From positions 112,842 to 176,841 of the forward strand of contig JH720325.1 in NCBI GenBank assembly GCA_000231825.2: a stretch of DNA of 64,000 nucleotides, in the 5' to 3' direction. Shown here piece after piece: positions 62,469 to 64,000 of the stretch; position 1 is the stretch's first letter, and every line of letters begins with the position of its first letter. The DNA comes from Tetrahymena elliotti 4EA. Its lineage: Eukaryota; Ciliophora; Oligohymenophorea; Hymenostomatida; Tetrahymenidae. A program made the translations under genes and the position numbers. The notes under the pieces were generated by a model, which worked only from the letters and a program-made list of their open reading frames with translations, did no database searches and was not told the DNA's origin.

Positions 62469-63383
62469 ATGAGCGATGATGAAATGCCACCTGAGCTTGA
62501 TGACTTGTCAGAAGTCATTTAGAAAGCTAGACCTAAAGAAGAAAAAAGTACTACATAAAATGTTGGAGATTATACTAAGACTAGGGAAGAAATATAAAAG
62601 GAAGTATCAGATTAATTAGCTAAAGAAATGGAACAAAAAATGAAATTAAAAGCAGAAGAAGAGAAAAGAAAGAAAGAAGAAGAAGCTAAGAAACCAAAAG
62701 ATACCAAAAAGTAAGGATTGTTTTCAGGTGGGCTTGCTAAGGGATTTTTATCTAATCCTGCTCCTAAAGCTGCTAAGAAATAGGAAGAAATAATAGAAGT
62801 AAAAGTGAATAAGGAGGAATAAAAAAAGAATAAACTTGAAATAAAAGAAGTTTAGGAAGCAATGAAACTTAATGATACTTTAAATAACACAAAAGATTAA
62901 TGGATGAATCCTTAATTACTTAATCAAATAGCTACTAATCCTTTAATAGCCAAGTTATTCACAAATCCAGAATATATGTAAGCTATTTCTTTAATGCAAA
63001 CAAAACCTAAAGAAGCTATGGAAAGATATGGTAAAAATCCAGAATTTATGATGGTCTTCTAAGAATTTTGCAAAGTTATGGGTACCCATTTCCAAGATTT
63101 ATCAGCCAAAGAAAAAGAAGAAGCCAAAAACAAGGAATAAGAAAAACCATTGTTATAAAAAGTAGAAAAGTTAGACCCAGAATAAAAGAGAATAAATGAT
63201 TTAATTTAAAATGACCCTTAAGTTAAAGAAGCCCTATAAGATCCTAAAGTCTAATAATTCATTCACTTCTTGCAAACCTAAAAAAAGGTCGATTTCCATT
63301 CAGTTATGCAAAAAGATAAAGACCTTGCTAGAAAGTTATAAATTTTAATTTAAAAAGGTATTTTGAATATGTAAGGATTCTGA
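62469..63383 (+). CDS. STI1/HOP-type chaperone-associated protein, 304 aa
   Basis: A frame of 305 codons from ATG 62469 to TGA 63381-63383. The start MSDDEMPPELDDLSEV is acidic and is followed by a Lys/Glu coiled coil (residues about 55-80). An STI1-like helical domain spans about 145-210: Trp145 in WMNPQLLNQIATNPLIAKLF, then PKEAMERYGKNPEFMMVFQE. A second DP-type domain occupies about 230-304 (DPQVKEALQDPKVQQFIHFL). Such NP/DP-containing domains occur in HOP/STI1, HIP and related co-chaperones that handle Hsp70 and Hsp90 clients. No TPR motifs are present, so this is not a full STI1; it may be a HIP-like or ciliate-specific adaptor. Cytosolic, by absence of targeting signals. Confidence 0.8.
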
Positions 63384-63833
63384 GAAATGAAGTTCAAGCA
63401 ATAAATAATAAAAAAACATAATTATGATTTGTTTTGAGGAAATATTTTGAGATTAAATAAAAACAAGTTAATTTAAAATAAAATAATAAATATTAGTTAC
63501 AAATTTTAAGATAAAAAAATATTAAATTTATATTATTTTTTAGTATGCAATTATATTTTGATGGATTCACTAATAAATTCTTTCAAAATAAATGGAAACA
63601 ACAAACTGATTCTTGAATAATATTCTTTACAAAGTAAAAATACTATGAAATTATGAATGTTAACTAATTACAAATAAAAAGATTTAAAATTATTAAATTA
63701 ATTTAGTATGTAATAACTAATTCTACAAAATTTAAAAAATAAATGGAATTAACTAACTAATTCTTCATAATTGTTTTTATTAAAACTTAATAAATAGTTT
63801 CTTTTTTTATTGAGAGTTTTATTGTCGATTTTA
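63384..63833. other. convergent 3' spacer
   Basis: AT-rich, no gene. Confidence 0.5.
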
Positions 63834-64000
63834 TCACATTGGAGGAGGGGGAGGTGGGGCTTGATATTAACTATAATTTTATGGGTTTGGAGGATAATTT
63901 TAATTTATAGGATTCATTGGAGCAAATTGTTAATTTGGAGGAATTTGGCCTTGGTTATATGAAAAATACATATTTTAAGGAGGATAATTTTATTGAGGAG
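63834..64000 (-). CDS. C-terminus of a Pro/Gln/Asn-rich protein, partial
   Basis: The last 55 codons of a minus-strand gene that continues beyond the window; stop TGA is at 63834-63836. The visible tail is low-complexity with repeating NYPPQN / NYPPNPQN units and ends QAPPPPPPM. Proline-rich tails of this kind bind SH3, WW or profilin-like partners, but no other domain is in view, so no function is assigned. Gln is encoded by both TAA and CAA. Confidence 0.65.

Noticed and set aside
1..64000. CRISPR arrays, bacterial operons, insertion sequences or viral genes
   Set aside because: Nothing of the kind is visible; code use, introns and gene spacing are those of a ciliate nuclear genome.

Overview
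The window is nuclear DNA of a ciliate that reads TAA and TAG as glutamine and uses only TGA as stop, most like Tetrahymena. The evidence is extreme AT richness, short AT-rich introns with GTAA...TAG ends, and many long frames that open only under that code (1852-3531, 4834-7134, 10313-11824, 35884-38547). Two runs of N (26197-26296 and 42198-43067) show it is a draft assembly. All gene models here were read by eye; spliced models rest on splice signals and phase agreement.

Layout. 1-556: 5' end of a leucine-rich-repeat (LRR) gene (-). 1852-3531: diverged LRR-like protein (-). 4834-7134: Gln/Asn-rich protein (-). 10313-11824: cytochrome P450 (+). 12808-14364: multi-pass transporter (+). 14986-19283: 17-exon LRR gene (-). 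20264-22274: unknown protein (-). 23484-24666: MORN protein (+). 26965-27886: broken cystatin-like gene (+). 28645-29823, 30768-31133 and 31673-32464: unknown proteins (+). 32788-34615: four-exon unknown gene (-). 35884-38547: FCP1-type CTD phosphatase with BRCT domain (+). 39397-41706 (+) and 41992-43712 (-): two more LRR genes, the second broken by a gap. 45622-47424 and 47832-49487: two membrane proteins (-). 49905-49977 and 50223-50295: tRNA-Lys and tRNA-Glu. 50479-55324: micro-exon gene (+). 57176-58312: unknown (+). 59540-61061: thiolase (-). 62469-63383: STI1-type protein (+). 63834-64000: end of a proline-rich protein (-).

The most unusual object is 50479-55324. For over 4 kb the sequence holds about 62 short segments, each between a 3' splice site (AG) and a 5' splice site (mostly GTAA). 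Fifty are exactly 3 nt, ten are 6 nt and two are 15 nt; none departs from a multiple of three. Joined with every intron in phase 2, they give one continuous open frame that looks like protein. This would be a gene in which most exons supply a single codon's worth of sequence. Start and function are unknown.

The second theme is a family of four LRR genes (1-556, 14986-19283, 39397-41706, 41992-43712). Each has a 146-nt first exon where complete, then repeat exons of 87-90 nt, one LRR per exon, all with phase-2 introns. The same intron phase is used in the micro-exon gene. A small dispersed double-hairpin element occurs at 26133 and again inside one intron of the micro-exon gene (54393). The remaining genes look like unrelated neighbours; no operon logic is expected or seen.
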